From the NCBI RefSeq assembly GCF_001723685.1, contig NZ_MCBX01000044.1, positions 124,001-188,000 of the forward strand: a stretch of 64,000 nt of DNA. Direction: 5' to 3'. The translations under genes and the position numbers were made by a program. The stretch comes from Candidatus Marithrix sp. Canyon 246. Lineage in GTDB: Bacteria; Pseudomonadota; Gammaproteobacteria; Beggiatoales; Beggiatoaceae. Below the pieces are notes generated by a model. It was not told the origin of the DNA. It was given only the letters and a program-made list of their open reading frames with translations, and did not search any database. Every line of letters begins with the position of its first letter. The first letter of the stretch is position 1. Positions 55,077-62,498 of this stretch are shown here, one piece after another.

Positions 55077-56110
55077 TCAAAATCCAATAGCACATTTTGT
55101 TCATAAAGTTCAAGAGAAACATCTATAATTGGATTTGATGGCATTCCATCTTGTAGGTTGTATATGTTAGGTATTACTCCGTTTTTATCAGTACGAGAAA
55201 GGGAACATAAGCCGATTGATTCATTATGTTTTCTAGCTAACCATTCAAAGCGTCTAAGTACGAAATAACTATGGGTAGCTAAATAAATTGAAATACCCAT
55301 TGATGCCATAATAAATAGCGTATCAACTAAGGCAATTATTAATTTTGGATGTAGATTAGTTTCAGGTTCATCTATAAATAAAATAGTGCCTTGTTTAAGA
55401 AGACGATTACGAATCAAGCTACTCAAGATACCTATTTTCTTAATACCTTCGGCGGTTTGAGACATTCCATATTGTTCATGCGCTCGCTTAAAAATAAAGC
55501 TTTGTTTATCAACCAATATTTTACCTTCTATCATTTTATCCAGTTTTAAGGCTAATGCTTGCAAATCAGGTTGAATTTGCCCCTTTGTCATGGGTAAACG
55601 TAGTGCTTTGATTAGATCATAATAGGTATCATCAAAACCAGCAATTTCTAATTGTTCACGAGTTGCTGCAATGGCATCAAATGTGGTCAAAATTTCTTTG
55701 GCTGGAATAAATAAGGCGTTGAATTCTGGAAATTGGCAGTTTAATTCGCTGAAATTTGAAATTGTAGTCGTGTTTTCTTTTCCAAGTGTGAAATAGAGAT
55801 TTTCATTGAAAAAATTGGCTTCTACTTTCAGTTTGGATTCACTTTGACTAATAAGCGTGTTGAGTTCCCAATTAGTGGGTTGAAATGTCCACAGTAATTT
55901 ATTGGCAAGTCTATCTCCCCAAGATTCTGATTGGAATTGTCCTTTGCGTTTGTTGTATTGCTCAATACTACGGGCGATCACATAAAGCGTCTTTAAAAGA
56001 TGTGTTTTACCAGTGTCATTTTCGCCAATAATTAGGTTAAGAGATTTATGTGGTTGCCATTCCAGTTTTCGGAAGACTGCCAAGTTTTCTAAGGTAATTT
56101 GAGTAAACAT
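55073..56110 (-). CDS. AAA_15/21-type ATPase heading a three-gene operon
   Basis: The 345-aa ATPase has ITLENLAVFRKLEW, Walker A IIGENDTGKTHLL (about 27-39), Walker B GTILFIDEPETNLHP (about 240-254) and switch-His LATHSYFVLRR. The glycine-rich signature MSQTAEGIKKIGIL precedes Walker B. It lacks a TOPRIM domain, so it is not a full OLD nuclease; the nuclease activity would come from the coupled second gene. The operon lies between cassette repeats 7 and 8, so it was carried as a unit of the array. Confidence 0.75.
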   Translation of the reverse strand: MFTQITLENLAVFRKLEWQPHKSLNLIIGENDTGKTHLLKTLYVIARSIEQYNKRKGQFQSESWGDRLANKLLWTFQPTNWELNTLISQSESKLKVEANFFNENLYFTLGKENTTTISNFSELNCQFPEFNALFIPAKEILTTFDAIAATREQLEIAGFDDTYYDLIKALRLPMTKGQIQPDLQALALKLDKMIEGKILVDKQSFIFKRAHEQYGMSQTAEGIKKIGILSSLIRNRLLKQGTILFIDEPETNLHPKLIIALVDTLFIMASMGISIYLATHSYFVLRRFEWLARKHNESIGLCSLSRTDKNGVIPNIYNLQDGMPSNPIIDVSLELYEQNVLLDFE

Positions 56111-56168
56111 TTATGAAATAAATAATTATTTATATATTAGGTGATAGCTTTAGTCGGTTTTTTTATTC

Positions 56169-56214
56169 CACATAAAACTACATAGATTGCATATAAGCAA
56201 GGATGTAGTTGTAT
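56169..56214 (-). repeat. Cassette repeat copy 8
   Basis: ccacataaaactacatagat, tgcatataagcaaggatgta, gttgtat. It lies upstream of the ATPase operon and is followed by a remnant of the EEDQGVIRA gene tail (56235-56275). Confidence 0.8.
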
Positions 56215-56406
56215 ATTATAACAAAATTCCTGATATTTGCTTGGCTCGAATAACTCCTTGATCTTCTTCATATGGAGCCATTGAATCGTAGGTTGGGCTG
56301 ACGAAAGGAAGCCCAACTAAGCATGGTTAGAATTGTTGGGCTTACTTCGCTTCGCTACGTGACTTCGTATCCTGTCGTCAGCCCAACCTACTAATGTTTA
56401 ATAACA
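56215..56406. repeat. Gene-tail remnant and GTAGGTTGGGC element (56288-56391)
   Basis: After the cassette repeat come ttgcttggctcgaataactc and cttgatcttcttcatatg, the minus-strand end of the EEDQGVIRA gene, then a complete 104-bp GTAGGTTGGGC palindrome that abuts the 3' end of the lysozyme gene. No independent gene. Confidence 0.65.
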
Positions 56407-57045
56407 TCATGGTTGTTGCATCCTACGCTTGCCGCGTTGGCTGCCCATCTGAGATTTTATTGCCTTGTCTCGTGAAGATTTGTTTTTGATTTTCTCCAAT
56501 AATTTAGCTTCTTTCTTACGCCTAGTAGGATATTGATCACCAAAATTTCTCAGTTCATGAATAGCTATCATCCAATTTTGAGATGATACTGCTTTCCAAA
56601 ACTTTGGGGTACGAGTATTTAAATTAACTCCATATTGAAAAGAAACTGATGCTATCACTGTTTGAGCTTCACTTGGCAGATTAAAGAAAGCTAGTTTTTT
56701 CTTGTTGTGAGGAGAAGCGGAGTATTTAATATTTAATTTTTGGGTATGATTTTTTTTAACTGCTTTATCAATTATCTGGGCATATGAATCTTCAATAATT
56801 AATGGATATGTTTTTAGAAATTCTTCTGCTTCTGTCCTCTTTTTGCCCAAATAAGGTTTGAGTTTGTCGATTAAACTCTGAGGCAAGTTAAGTGCATTCA
56901 AGTCGTACTCATTTCTTTGACCCAAATCAAACCCGGTTGCTATGGTAACGCCACTCTTACTTGTATTAGCGCCAGGGACGTATCCAGTGGTTTGACGGCC
57001 TCCTTCTAGTTGACTAATAAAGTCATAATCAATTTTATCAGACAT
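56407..57045 (-). CDS. Pesticin/phage-lysozyme-like muramidase effector, intact copy
   Basis: The 212-aa protein opens with DYDFISQLEGGRQTTGYVPG and SKSGVTIATGFDLGQ, matching the catalytic module of pesticin-like muramidases with Glu14 as the candidate acid and Thr37/Asp40 nearby. The second half (FNLPSEAQTVIASVSFQYGV, KFWKAVSSQNWMIAIHELRN) completes a lysozyme-like fold. The C-terminus is basic. No signal peptide, consistent with T6SS delivery to a target periplasm. No clear immunity gene adjoins it. Two decayed copies lie at 50238 and 52033. Confidence 0.7.
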   Translation of the reverse strand: MSDKIDYDFISQLEGGRQTTGYVPGANTSKSGVTIATGFDLGQRNEYDLNALNLPQSLIDKLKPYLGKKRTEAEEFLKTYPLIIEDSYAQIIDKAVKKNHTQKLNIKYSASPHNKKKLAFFNLPSEAQTVIASVSFQYGVNLNTRTPKFWKAVSSQNWMIAIHELRNFGDQYPTRRKKEAKLLEKIKNKSSRDKAIKSQMGSQRGKRRMQQP

Positions 57046-57063
57046 TTCTTTACTTTCCTATTA

Positions 57064-57119
57064 TCACTAAAGCCACATAAAACTACATAGATTGCATATA
57101 AGCAAGGATGTAGTTGTAT
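57064..57119 (-). repeat. Cassette repeat copy 9
   Basis: tcactaaagccacataaaac, tacatagattgcatataagc, aaggatgtagttgtat; identical to copy 5. Confidence 0.8.
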
Positions 57120-57252
57120 TTTATAACAATATACCTGATATTTGCTTGGCTAGTCAGTGTAGGGCTTTTTCTTCTCCGCAAAATCGTGAAACTTATCACT
57201 GATTGCTTAATTGCCCTACGCACCTTTATTTGTGCCACGCCATCTATGCTTG

Positions 57253-57492
57253 CTAGGCGAAGGATTCATTCAAAAGTTCTAAATATTCTTGGGGCATTAA
57301 CTCATCGGGGAGTTCGGCTTCAAGTGGTAATCCATCATCCCATCCAGTTTTTATCAAATATAGAAGCAAGCCATTGTAATCTATTATAATTTCTTTAGCT
57401 ATTTCTGGATTATCATCTTTGTATCGAGACCATCTTCCCACTAGATGAACTAAAACAGTTCTAATATGTTGTATATCTTCATCTTTTAGCAT
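57253..57492 (-). CDS. 79-aa acidic protein, candidate immunity or accessory protein, copy 2
   Basis: Product identical to 52564-52803. Perfect conservation of both copies suggests a very recent duplication or gene conversion. Same position 8 nt after the papain-like gene. Confidence 0.5.
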   Translation of the reverse strand: MLKDEDIQHIRTVLVHLVGRWSRYKDDNPEIAKEIIIDYNGLLLYLIKTGWDDGLPLEAELPDELMPQEYLELLNESFA

Positions 57493-57500
57493 AATATAAC

Positions 57501-58043
57501 CTATTTATTAACTTTGGTGACACATTTTTCTATCATTGCTGAAATATAGTCCTCTAAAAAACCATTTTCATGAGGTAAATTAACCCCACATTTTCCCCAA
57601 AACGTAGCACAATTGTAAATGTTTGGTGGAAAAGGCACATCTTCTTTTGGTAGCCTATAGAGAGATCCTATACCCATATTTTTAATTTCTTCAAGGATAT
57701 TAAGGTATATTTGTGTTTCTACTAGAACAGTTAAATTATATAATTCCAGTTTTTTTCTTTTTGGTTTATTATAGAAACCTCTGGCTACTTTTTCAAAAAG
57801 TTCTGTATCATCTGTCAATTGTCCCGGCACTGCTTCCCTGTTTCTTACTTTATTGTACATATCTGCCAAATCCATGTCTTTGGTAATAATAGGACCAAAA
57901 CCATATATTTTATTTCCATCTACGGACAATCCAACATGCCCAGTAGCTATTAAAGGTTGATCTGAGGATGCTAATCGTCTATTACCTTGGAAGGCATAAA
58001 TTTCTACTTTTTTTTGGTTCAACACGTTTTTCGCATTTATCAA
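57501..58043 (-). CDS. Permuted papain/NlpC-like candidate effector, copy 2
   Basis: Product identical to 52812-53354, with GHVGL and NCATF motifs. The upstream promoter and AbiEi remnant are duplicated too, so both copies may be expressed equally. Confidence 0.55.
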   Translation of the reverse strand: MINAKNVLNQKKVEIYAFQGNRRLASSDQPLIATGHVGLSVDGNKIYGFGPIITKDMDLADMYNKVRNREAVPGQLTDDTELFEKVARGFYNKPKRKKLELYNLTVLVETQIYLNILEEIKNMGIGSLYRLPKEDVPFPPNIYNCATFWGKCGVNLPHENGFLEDYISAMIEKCVTKVNK

Positions 58044-58113
58044 TGGGCAACTTTTACTAGGGTGTGTCCTACACTGGCTGCACCTGTCCTACGCTCACTG
58101 TCTTGGTAATTTT

Positions 58114-58307
58114 TTATAGCTTCTCCTCTCCAGCATTCCGAACCATTAAAAATTCTAAATTTGGCAAGGTATAAAGTCCTCTACCTATTTTAGTTGACTG
58201 AGATATTCACGATGAATATTATATTCATTCAAATCACGTGGACGAAGAATCCCTTTTTCTCTCGCAAGAGATTTAATTAGACTGTATTTTTGAGATTTTT
58301 TTGACAT
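58114..58307 (-). pseudogene. Truncated AbiEi-type antitoxin winged-helix, copy 2
   Basis: Same sequence as 53425-53618: ATG at 58307, stop at 58185, with the shifted GRGLYTLPN continuation to 58114. The break predates the duplication. Confidence 0.6.
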
Positions 58308-58317
58308 AATATCGGTA

Positions 58318-58346
58318 ATTATAATTAAATACCTAGATTTTGTCAA
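58318..58346 (-). promoter_or_regulatory. Consensus sigma70 promoter within the array, copy 2
   Basis: TTGACA (58341-58346) and TATAAT (58318-58323) on the minus strand with 17-bp spacing, upstream of the second papain-like unit. Confidence 0.75.
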
Positions 58347-58355
58347 AATCAAGAT

Positions 58356-58411
58356 TCACTAAAGCCACATAAAACTACAGGGATTGCATATAAGCAAGGA
58401 TGTAGTTGTAT
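58356..58411 (-). repeat. Cassette repeat copy 10
   Basis: Identical to copy 6; followed on the plus side by the EEDQGVIRA gene-tail remnant (to about 58475) and a GTAGGTTGGGC element. Confidence 0.8.
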
Positions 58412-58491
58412 TTTATAACAATATACCTGATATTTGCTTGGCTCGAATAACTCCTTGATCTTCTTCATATGGAGCCATTGATAAATAGCTC

Positions 58492-58594
58492 GTAGGTTGG
58501 GCTGACGAAAGGAAGCCCAACTAAGCATGGTAGAATTGTTGGGCTTACTCAACTTTGCTGCGTGACTGCGTATCCTTTCGTCAGCCCAACCTAC
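58492..58594. repeat. GTAGGTTGGGC palindromic repeat
   Basis: gtaggttgggctgacgaaag pairs with ctttcgtcagcccaacctac; the inner part reads cttactcaactttgctgcgt in place of cttacttcgcttcgctacgt, so this copy is a sequence variant. Confidence 0.75.
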
Positions 58595-58938
58595 TCATGT
58601 TTAAGCAGCAAGCTATTGAATAAAAATTATTTTACATAGCCAAACACCGCCTTGGAATAAATTCAAGGTCCCTACGGGATAAAGTCTGCTAAAGCAGACT
58701 AATTTATGAACCAGTGTAGGGTGTATAAGCAAAGCGTCATACACCGATTAGGTTTTGGTGTAGTTTGGAGTCCAAACATTAAATTCAACACATGATGATG
58801 GTTGTACGTGGAACCCCTACGCTTGCTACACATATTTATTAAAATATGTGCGTAAAATTAAACATAATTTTCAATCTTTTTTTTAGCCCCCACTTTTATA
58901 GCACAATTTATTTTACTCTGACCCCAATTATTTTTGTA
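58595..58938. other. Gene-free stretch with minor repeats
   Basis: No gene is seen. It has sequences related to 41992-42050 (ggaataaattcaag and aagtctgct) and a gtgtataagcaaagcgtcat hairpin repeat related to those at about 41800 and 42281. Confidence 0.5.
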
Positions 58939-58967
58939 ATTATAATTAAATACCTAGATTTTGTCAA
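58939..58967 (-). promoter_or_regulatory. Consensus promoter without a gene, copy 3
   Basis: TTGACA (58962-58967) and TATAAT (58939-58944) with 17-bp spacing, next to cassette repeat 11. Downstream on the minus strand is only non-coding DNA, so the cassette that once followed is lost or not yet acquired. Confidence 0.65.
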
Positions 58968-58976
58968 AATCAAGAT

Positions 58977-59032
58977 TCACTAAAGCCACATAAAACTACA
59001 TAGATTGCATATAAGCAAGGATGTAGTTGTAT
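58977..59032 (-). repeat. Cassette repeat copy 11
   Basis: tcactaaagccacataaaac, tacatagattgcatataagc, aaggatgtagttgtat. It is the rightmost copy; beyond it the sequence becomes unrelated after ataacaatatacctgatat. Confidence 0.8.
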
Positions 59033-59128
59033 ATTATAACAATATACCTGATATGGGTTTTTCTATCATAACTCATTGATATTACCTATAAAGTATATTA
59101 TATTCTTCATAAATATCCATTTTTTATA

Positions 59129-59229
59129 GTTCCCACGCTCCAGCGTGGTAACGCATGTCTCCGAGTACCAACAAAAACACTTGACGCTGGAGCGTCTGTA
59201 CATGCGTTACCACGCCGGAGCGTGGGAAC
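59129..59229. repeat. Inverted repeat element with 29-bp arms (GTTCCCACGC type)
   Basis: gttcccacgctccagcgtgg starts the left arm (59129-59157), and the right arm (59201-59229) is its reverse complement with one or two mismatches. Inner gacgctggagcgtc forms a second hairpin. It lies 10 bp beyond the stop of the ankyrin gene and may act as its terminator, though the sequence family is dispersed in many genomes. Confidence 0.75.
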
Positions 59230-59239
59230 GATAAAACGC

Positions 59240-60004
59240 CTAGTGGGGCTTGCGTAGTTCCCATGGTCTCTGCACTGGAAATTTGACACCACGATCTTCT
59301 AGCATCTGACGAACTTTTTGTTGCCACTTATAATTTGATGATTCTGGATCGATACTACGTTTCTGAACAATGAATGCAACAGTTCCGCTTGTGGCATCCA
59401 TGATATTAAAATTCGCACCGCGCTCTATCAAATAAGCCACTTGCTCAAATTGATTCAGGCTTGCCGCTCTATAAATAGCTGTTTCTCCTGACTTATTAGT
59501 CAGATCAATATCCGCCCCTTTGTCAAGCAATAGTCTCATATTTTCCCAACGTCTTTGTCCGATGGCTATGAACAATGCGGGCTCACCAAGATGCTCTTTT
59601 ATATTCGGATCAGCACCACCTTCGAGTAAAATTATTAAGAATTCTAAATCTTCGGCACCTGCTGCTAGACTGGCAGCAGAAGCGCCATTAGGTGCGATAT
59701 AATTTGGATTCGCGCCAAGTTCTAAAAGAGCTTGCATGCCCTGTTTGTTTTGTGTTCCTAGTGCCCACATGAGTGGTGTCATGCCTTCTTCACCAGCATG
59801 ATTGACATTAACGCCGGCTTTTGTCAGTTCTCGAATTGTTTTGAGATCACCACGCGCTACTGCCTGAGCGAGTTCTAATACTTCAGACTCTTTAAAAAAA
59901 TCGTTTGCATTCATCTTATTGACTCTTACTCCCTTGTTGCATGCAACCAATATAAGTAATGCACTTATTGATAAGCCAAAATATATCAGAATATTCCAAT
60001 TCAT
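59240..60004 (-). CDS. Ankyrin-repeat lipoprotein, candidate immunity for the lipase effector
   Basis: The 254-aa precursor has a lipobox (LLILVAC, Cys about 22) and five or so ankyrin repeats (GMTPLMWALGTQNKQGMQAL, GEPALFIAIGQRRWENMRLL, GETAIYRAASLNQFEQVAYL). Ankyrin lipoproteins are known immunity proteins for T6SS phospholipase effectors. It is the last gene of the VgrG module, 68 nt after the lipase gene. A periplasmic location fits protection from an effector acting there. Confidence 0.7.
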   Translation of the reverse strand: MNWNILIYFGLSISALLILVACNKGVRVNKMNANDFFKESEVLELAQAVARGDLKTIRELTKAGVNVNHAGEEGMTPLMWALGTQNKQGMQALLELGANPNYIAPNGASAASLAAGAEDLEFLIILLEGGADPNIKEHLGEPALFIAIGQRRWENMRLLLDKGADIDLTNKSGETAIYRAASLNQFEQVAYLIERGANFNIMDATSGTVAFIVQKRSIDPESSNYKWQQKVRQMLEDRGVKFPVQRPWELRKPH

Positions 60005-60072
60005 GCTTAAAAAGTGCCTTTTAAAATAAAAATAGGATAGGCTGATAATAACTGACGTATCGGAGGATGTGT

Positions 60073-61605
60073 TTATGGTGCACGTTTAAGTCTAGTTATG
60101 GCACTGTTTTCTTGAGCACTTGTCCATCCAGCCTCTAAGTTTTTTATGAGTCTATCCTTTGTGGACTTGGGTAGCTTCGCCAACTGTTCGTTTGATAAAG
60201 AGTTAACTATATCCAAAGCTCTGTCATCTCTATTTGCCCAATCAGTCGCATCAAGAGCGTCTTCTAGTAATGTTCCATCCGTGTCGGGGTTATAGCTTTT
60301 ATAAGCTCTTTTCAGCAGACTCGTTTCTTCATCACTTGTCCAGCCTTCTTCCAACTCTTTGATCAATCTATTTTTTGTGGAAGTCGGTAAATGATAAAAT
60401 TGCTCATCTGATAAAGAATTGATTATCTCTCTTGCTTTGTTGTCTCTAGCAAAAAAGTTAGCGACATTATCAATCAAGGGTATGTCGGTTACTTTTCCAG
60501 TCCTATCAAGCGATGCTTTTATTGGCGTATTGATTGTTTCTATATCATCCATTTTCTGTTTTTCTAAAGCGTTAATAATGTAATTCATCCCATGTCTATC
60601 AATGGTTCCAGCTTCCCACAACCACTGAGAGTAACCTTGCTTATCTACAGCAGGAAGCTTGTGAGATTGACCAACCGCCTCATAAATTGGCAGTACCTTC
60701 TGTACTGTTGTCAATATTTCACCCTTAACATAAAAAGCATCTATAATGTTATCCCCATCAGAACGCTTTTTACCAAAGTCTTTTATTGAATTTGGATGAA
60801 GTCCCGCAGCATTAAAGCTATAACCTTTTGTATCCGTGACTATGCTCGCAGCAGATGTCAATCCGCCGCCCAAGGAATGACCAGCGATCTCAAAATCATC
60901 ATAAACATTGTCAACAGCTTCAGCTAATTGAATCGCTTGATCATATTGTGTTGATTTAAATCCTAATAGTTGTTGAAAATTGTTTTTCCAACCAGGAGCG
61001 TTATCAGTACCTCGATAGACCAATACCACACTACCATCAATTTCAGATTTGTAAAGTGCCGCACGAAATCCAGAATCAGGGTCTTCCCATGTCTTACCTT
61101 GCAATTCGGGCGGTAGAGGATTAGGTTCTTCCCCTAAACGCTTCCAACCCACTGGCGGTCCCCCAGGAGCGCCCGAATCACGATAAATATCATCAGCGAG
61201 TTTCGCCCTTTCCACGGCGCGGTTATTCAATTCTAAGCGTTGGACTGCGGCCTCCATTTCCTCCCTCAACCCACCTGTGAATTGTCCCGTTTTATTTTTA
61301 CCTTTTTCAATTATTTTCTTTCTTTCCTCAAGCCGTTTCTTTTTGGCTTCCAATTCCTGAAACGGTGAAACCGTTGGACAAATACTAACAAGAGCGCCTA
61401 CTTTTTTCTGTTGACTAGGTTTGGCACTTTCAAGCTCACCCCCATGCTTTACATACAAATCCATCCACTCCTGACGCAGGGCTGCCTGCTTAGGACCAGT
61501 AACACTCAGCGGTTTACCCTTCAACTCAGGATGTTTGGCATAAAATTCAGCATTAGCCTTTTTAACGCTTGCTTTATTTAAAGGTCTTTTAGCTCGTCCG
61601 CTCAT
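60073..61605 (-). CDS. T6SS lipase effector (Tle-like) with C-terminal tandem repeats
   Basis: The 510-aa protein has a T6SS cargo-type N-terminus (VKKANAEFYAKHPELKGKPL), an alpha/beta hydrolase core with VVLVYRGTDN, the nucleophile elbow EIAGHSLGGGLTSA (Ser about 241) and a candidate catalytic His in IDRHGMNYII. After about 390 two related units of about 70 residues occur, each with LSDEQ..LP.STK.RLIK.LE.GWTS. The repeats might contact the immunity protein or target. The start overlaps the upstream small gene by 4 nt. Likely substrate is phospholipid of competitor membranes. Confidence 0.75.
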   Translation of the reverse strand: MSGRAKRPLNKASVKKANAEFYAKHPELKGKPLSVTGPKQAALRQEWMDLYVKHGGELESAKPSQQKKVGALVSICPTVSPFQELEAKKKRLEERKKIIEKGKNKTGQFTGGLREEMEAAVQRLELNNRAVERAKLADDIYRDSGAPGGPPVGWKRLGEEPNPLPPELQGKTWEDPDSGFRAALYKSEIDGSVVLVYRGTDNAPGWKNNFQQLLGFKSTQYDQAIQLAEAVDNVYDDFEIAGHSLGGGLTSAASIVTDTKGYSFNAAGLHPNSIKDFGKKRSDGDNIIDAFYVKGEILTTVQKVLPIYEAVGQSHKLPAVDKQGYSQWLWEAGTIDRHGMNYIINALEKQKMDDIETINTPIKASLDRTGKVTDIPLIDNVANFFARDNKAREIINSLSDEQFYHLPTSTKNRLIKELEEGWTSDEETSLLKRAYKSYNPDTDGTLLEDALDATDWANRDDRALDIVNSLSNEQLAKLPKSTKDRLIKNLEAGWTSAQENSAITRLKRAP

Positions 61606-61967
61606 ATCAAACCCCTTACCATTTCTAGTTCACGCTCATCAATTACATCCATTTTAGTGGTGCCATCCAACTCTTTAGCGTGAAGGATTTCACTAGCCCA
61701 AGCAGTGTTTGGATTCGTCTCAAAGTTTTGATCGTACATAACCATAAATTCAAGATAGCGTCGGACATCATCCTCAAGTGTTATCTGGTATTGCTCCGCT
61801 TGCTTGATACCCTTTTGGATAAGAACACGTAGTTCCCCCTCAGATATTTCTCTTGTTTCATCAGGAAAATTATTATTTAGATGAACAACCATGCTATTTT
61901 CAAACGGTTTGAGCATCGCTTGGCTAAAAACATCCATTTGTTCTTCACGAATTGTCAACATAATCAC
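61602..61967 (-). CDS. Small conserved T6SS-cargo-associated protein, copy 2
   Basis: The 121-aa protein has IREEQMDVFSQAMLKPFENS, then GIKQAEQYQITLEDDVRRYL and NPNTAWASEIL. It is homologous to 44513-44881. It sits between the DUF4123 adaptor gene, which it overlaps by 23 nt, and the lipase gene. The TTG/ATG at the very start leaves a few residues uncertain; MLTIREEQ is the more natural beginning. Confidence 0.65.
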   Translation of the reverse strand: MIMLTIREEQMDVFSQAMLKPFENSMVVHLNNNFPDETREISEGELRVLIQKGIKQAEQYQITLEDDVRRYLEFMVMYDQNFETNPNTAWASEILHAKELDGTTKMDVIDERELEMVRGLI

Positions 61968-62496
61968 GATATCCGAGTTGGTATTCGTTTATTTCAATCC
62001 GACCATCACCCTTACTAAATTCCAACAACATCCCCCCATCTTCACTTTCCGCCATATAGCTACCAACTTCCCCAAAAAATTGCATGATTTCTTGAAAATT
62101 ACAAGTAGGCAAAAACATTCTCAATACTCGTGGGTCATAAAATCTAAAAAATAGTTCTTCACCTTCTGGATCTTTTACTTTTAAAAATTGCCGAAGGTGT
62201 TCAAATAGTTCTTCTAGTTCCATTTCTGCACTAATAAAAATTCCCCAGCTTTTGCCCCAACCTTCGTCTAGCATCCAAGCTAATAAACGTGATTCCATTT
62301 CTACTTTAACTAGATATGGGGCAACGTCAATTAGTTCTGCTTGTGGTGTGTCAAAAAATAGGGATATATATTCTGGATCATCTTCTAGCTCGAATAGTTG
62401 TGCTGGTATTTCTTCTACACATGCAGCATCTAATATTATGTATAGTTGTTTGTCTTGGGCGAAGCTTGTTTGGTATAGTATTTCTCTAATATTCAT
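61945..62496 (-). CDS. DUF4123 T6SS effector adaptor (Tap/TEC type)
   Basis: The 183-aa protein has LYIILDAACVEEIPAQLFEL, the EGWGKSWGIFIS turn and the LKVKDPEGEELFFRFYDPRV signature shared by DUF4123 proteins. These bind a VgrG C-terminus and a specific effector and are lost before firing. It follows vgrG by 2 nt and precedes the effector genes, matching the known gene order. Confidence 0.85.
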   Translation of the reverse strand: MNIREILYQTSFAQDKQLYIILDAACVEEIPAQLFELEDDPEYISLFFDTPQAELIDVAPYLVKVEMESRLLAWMLDEGWGKSWGIFISAEMELEELFEHLRQFLKVKDPEGEELFFRFYDPRVLRMFLPTCNFQEIMQFFGEVGSYMAESEDGGMLLEFSKGDGRIEINEYQLGYRDYVDNS

Positions 62497-62498
62497 TA

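Larger units (their letters stand above)
56748..58467. repeat. 1.72-kb duplicated segment, right copy
   Basis: Matches 52059-53778 at offset 4689. The left boundary coincides with the internal 67-bp deletion of the decayed lysozyme copy and the right boundary lies in the EEDQGVIRA gene tail, after which the copies diverge (cttcttcagaaag against cttcttcatatgg). Confidence 0.9.

Noticed and set aside
49928..59032. The array repeat as an integron attC site or a CRISPR repeat
   Set aside because: The imperfect palindrome lacks the GTTRRRY and RYYYAAC boxes needed for attC, spacers are whole genes of uneven length and not uniform 30-40 bp units, and no integrase or cas gene is present.
59107..59327. 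Two overlapping minus-strand frames of 61 and 67 codons
   Set aside because: They are translations of the GTTCCCACGC inverted repeat and the end of the ankyrin gene in other frames.
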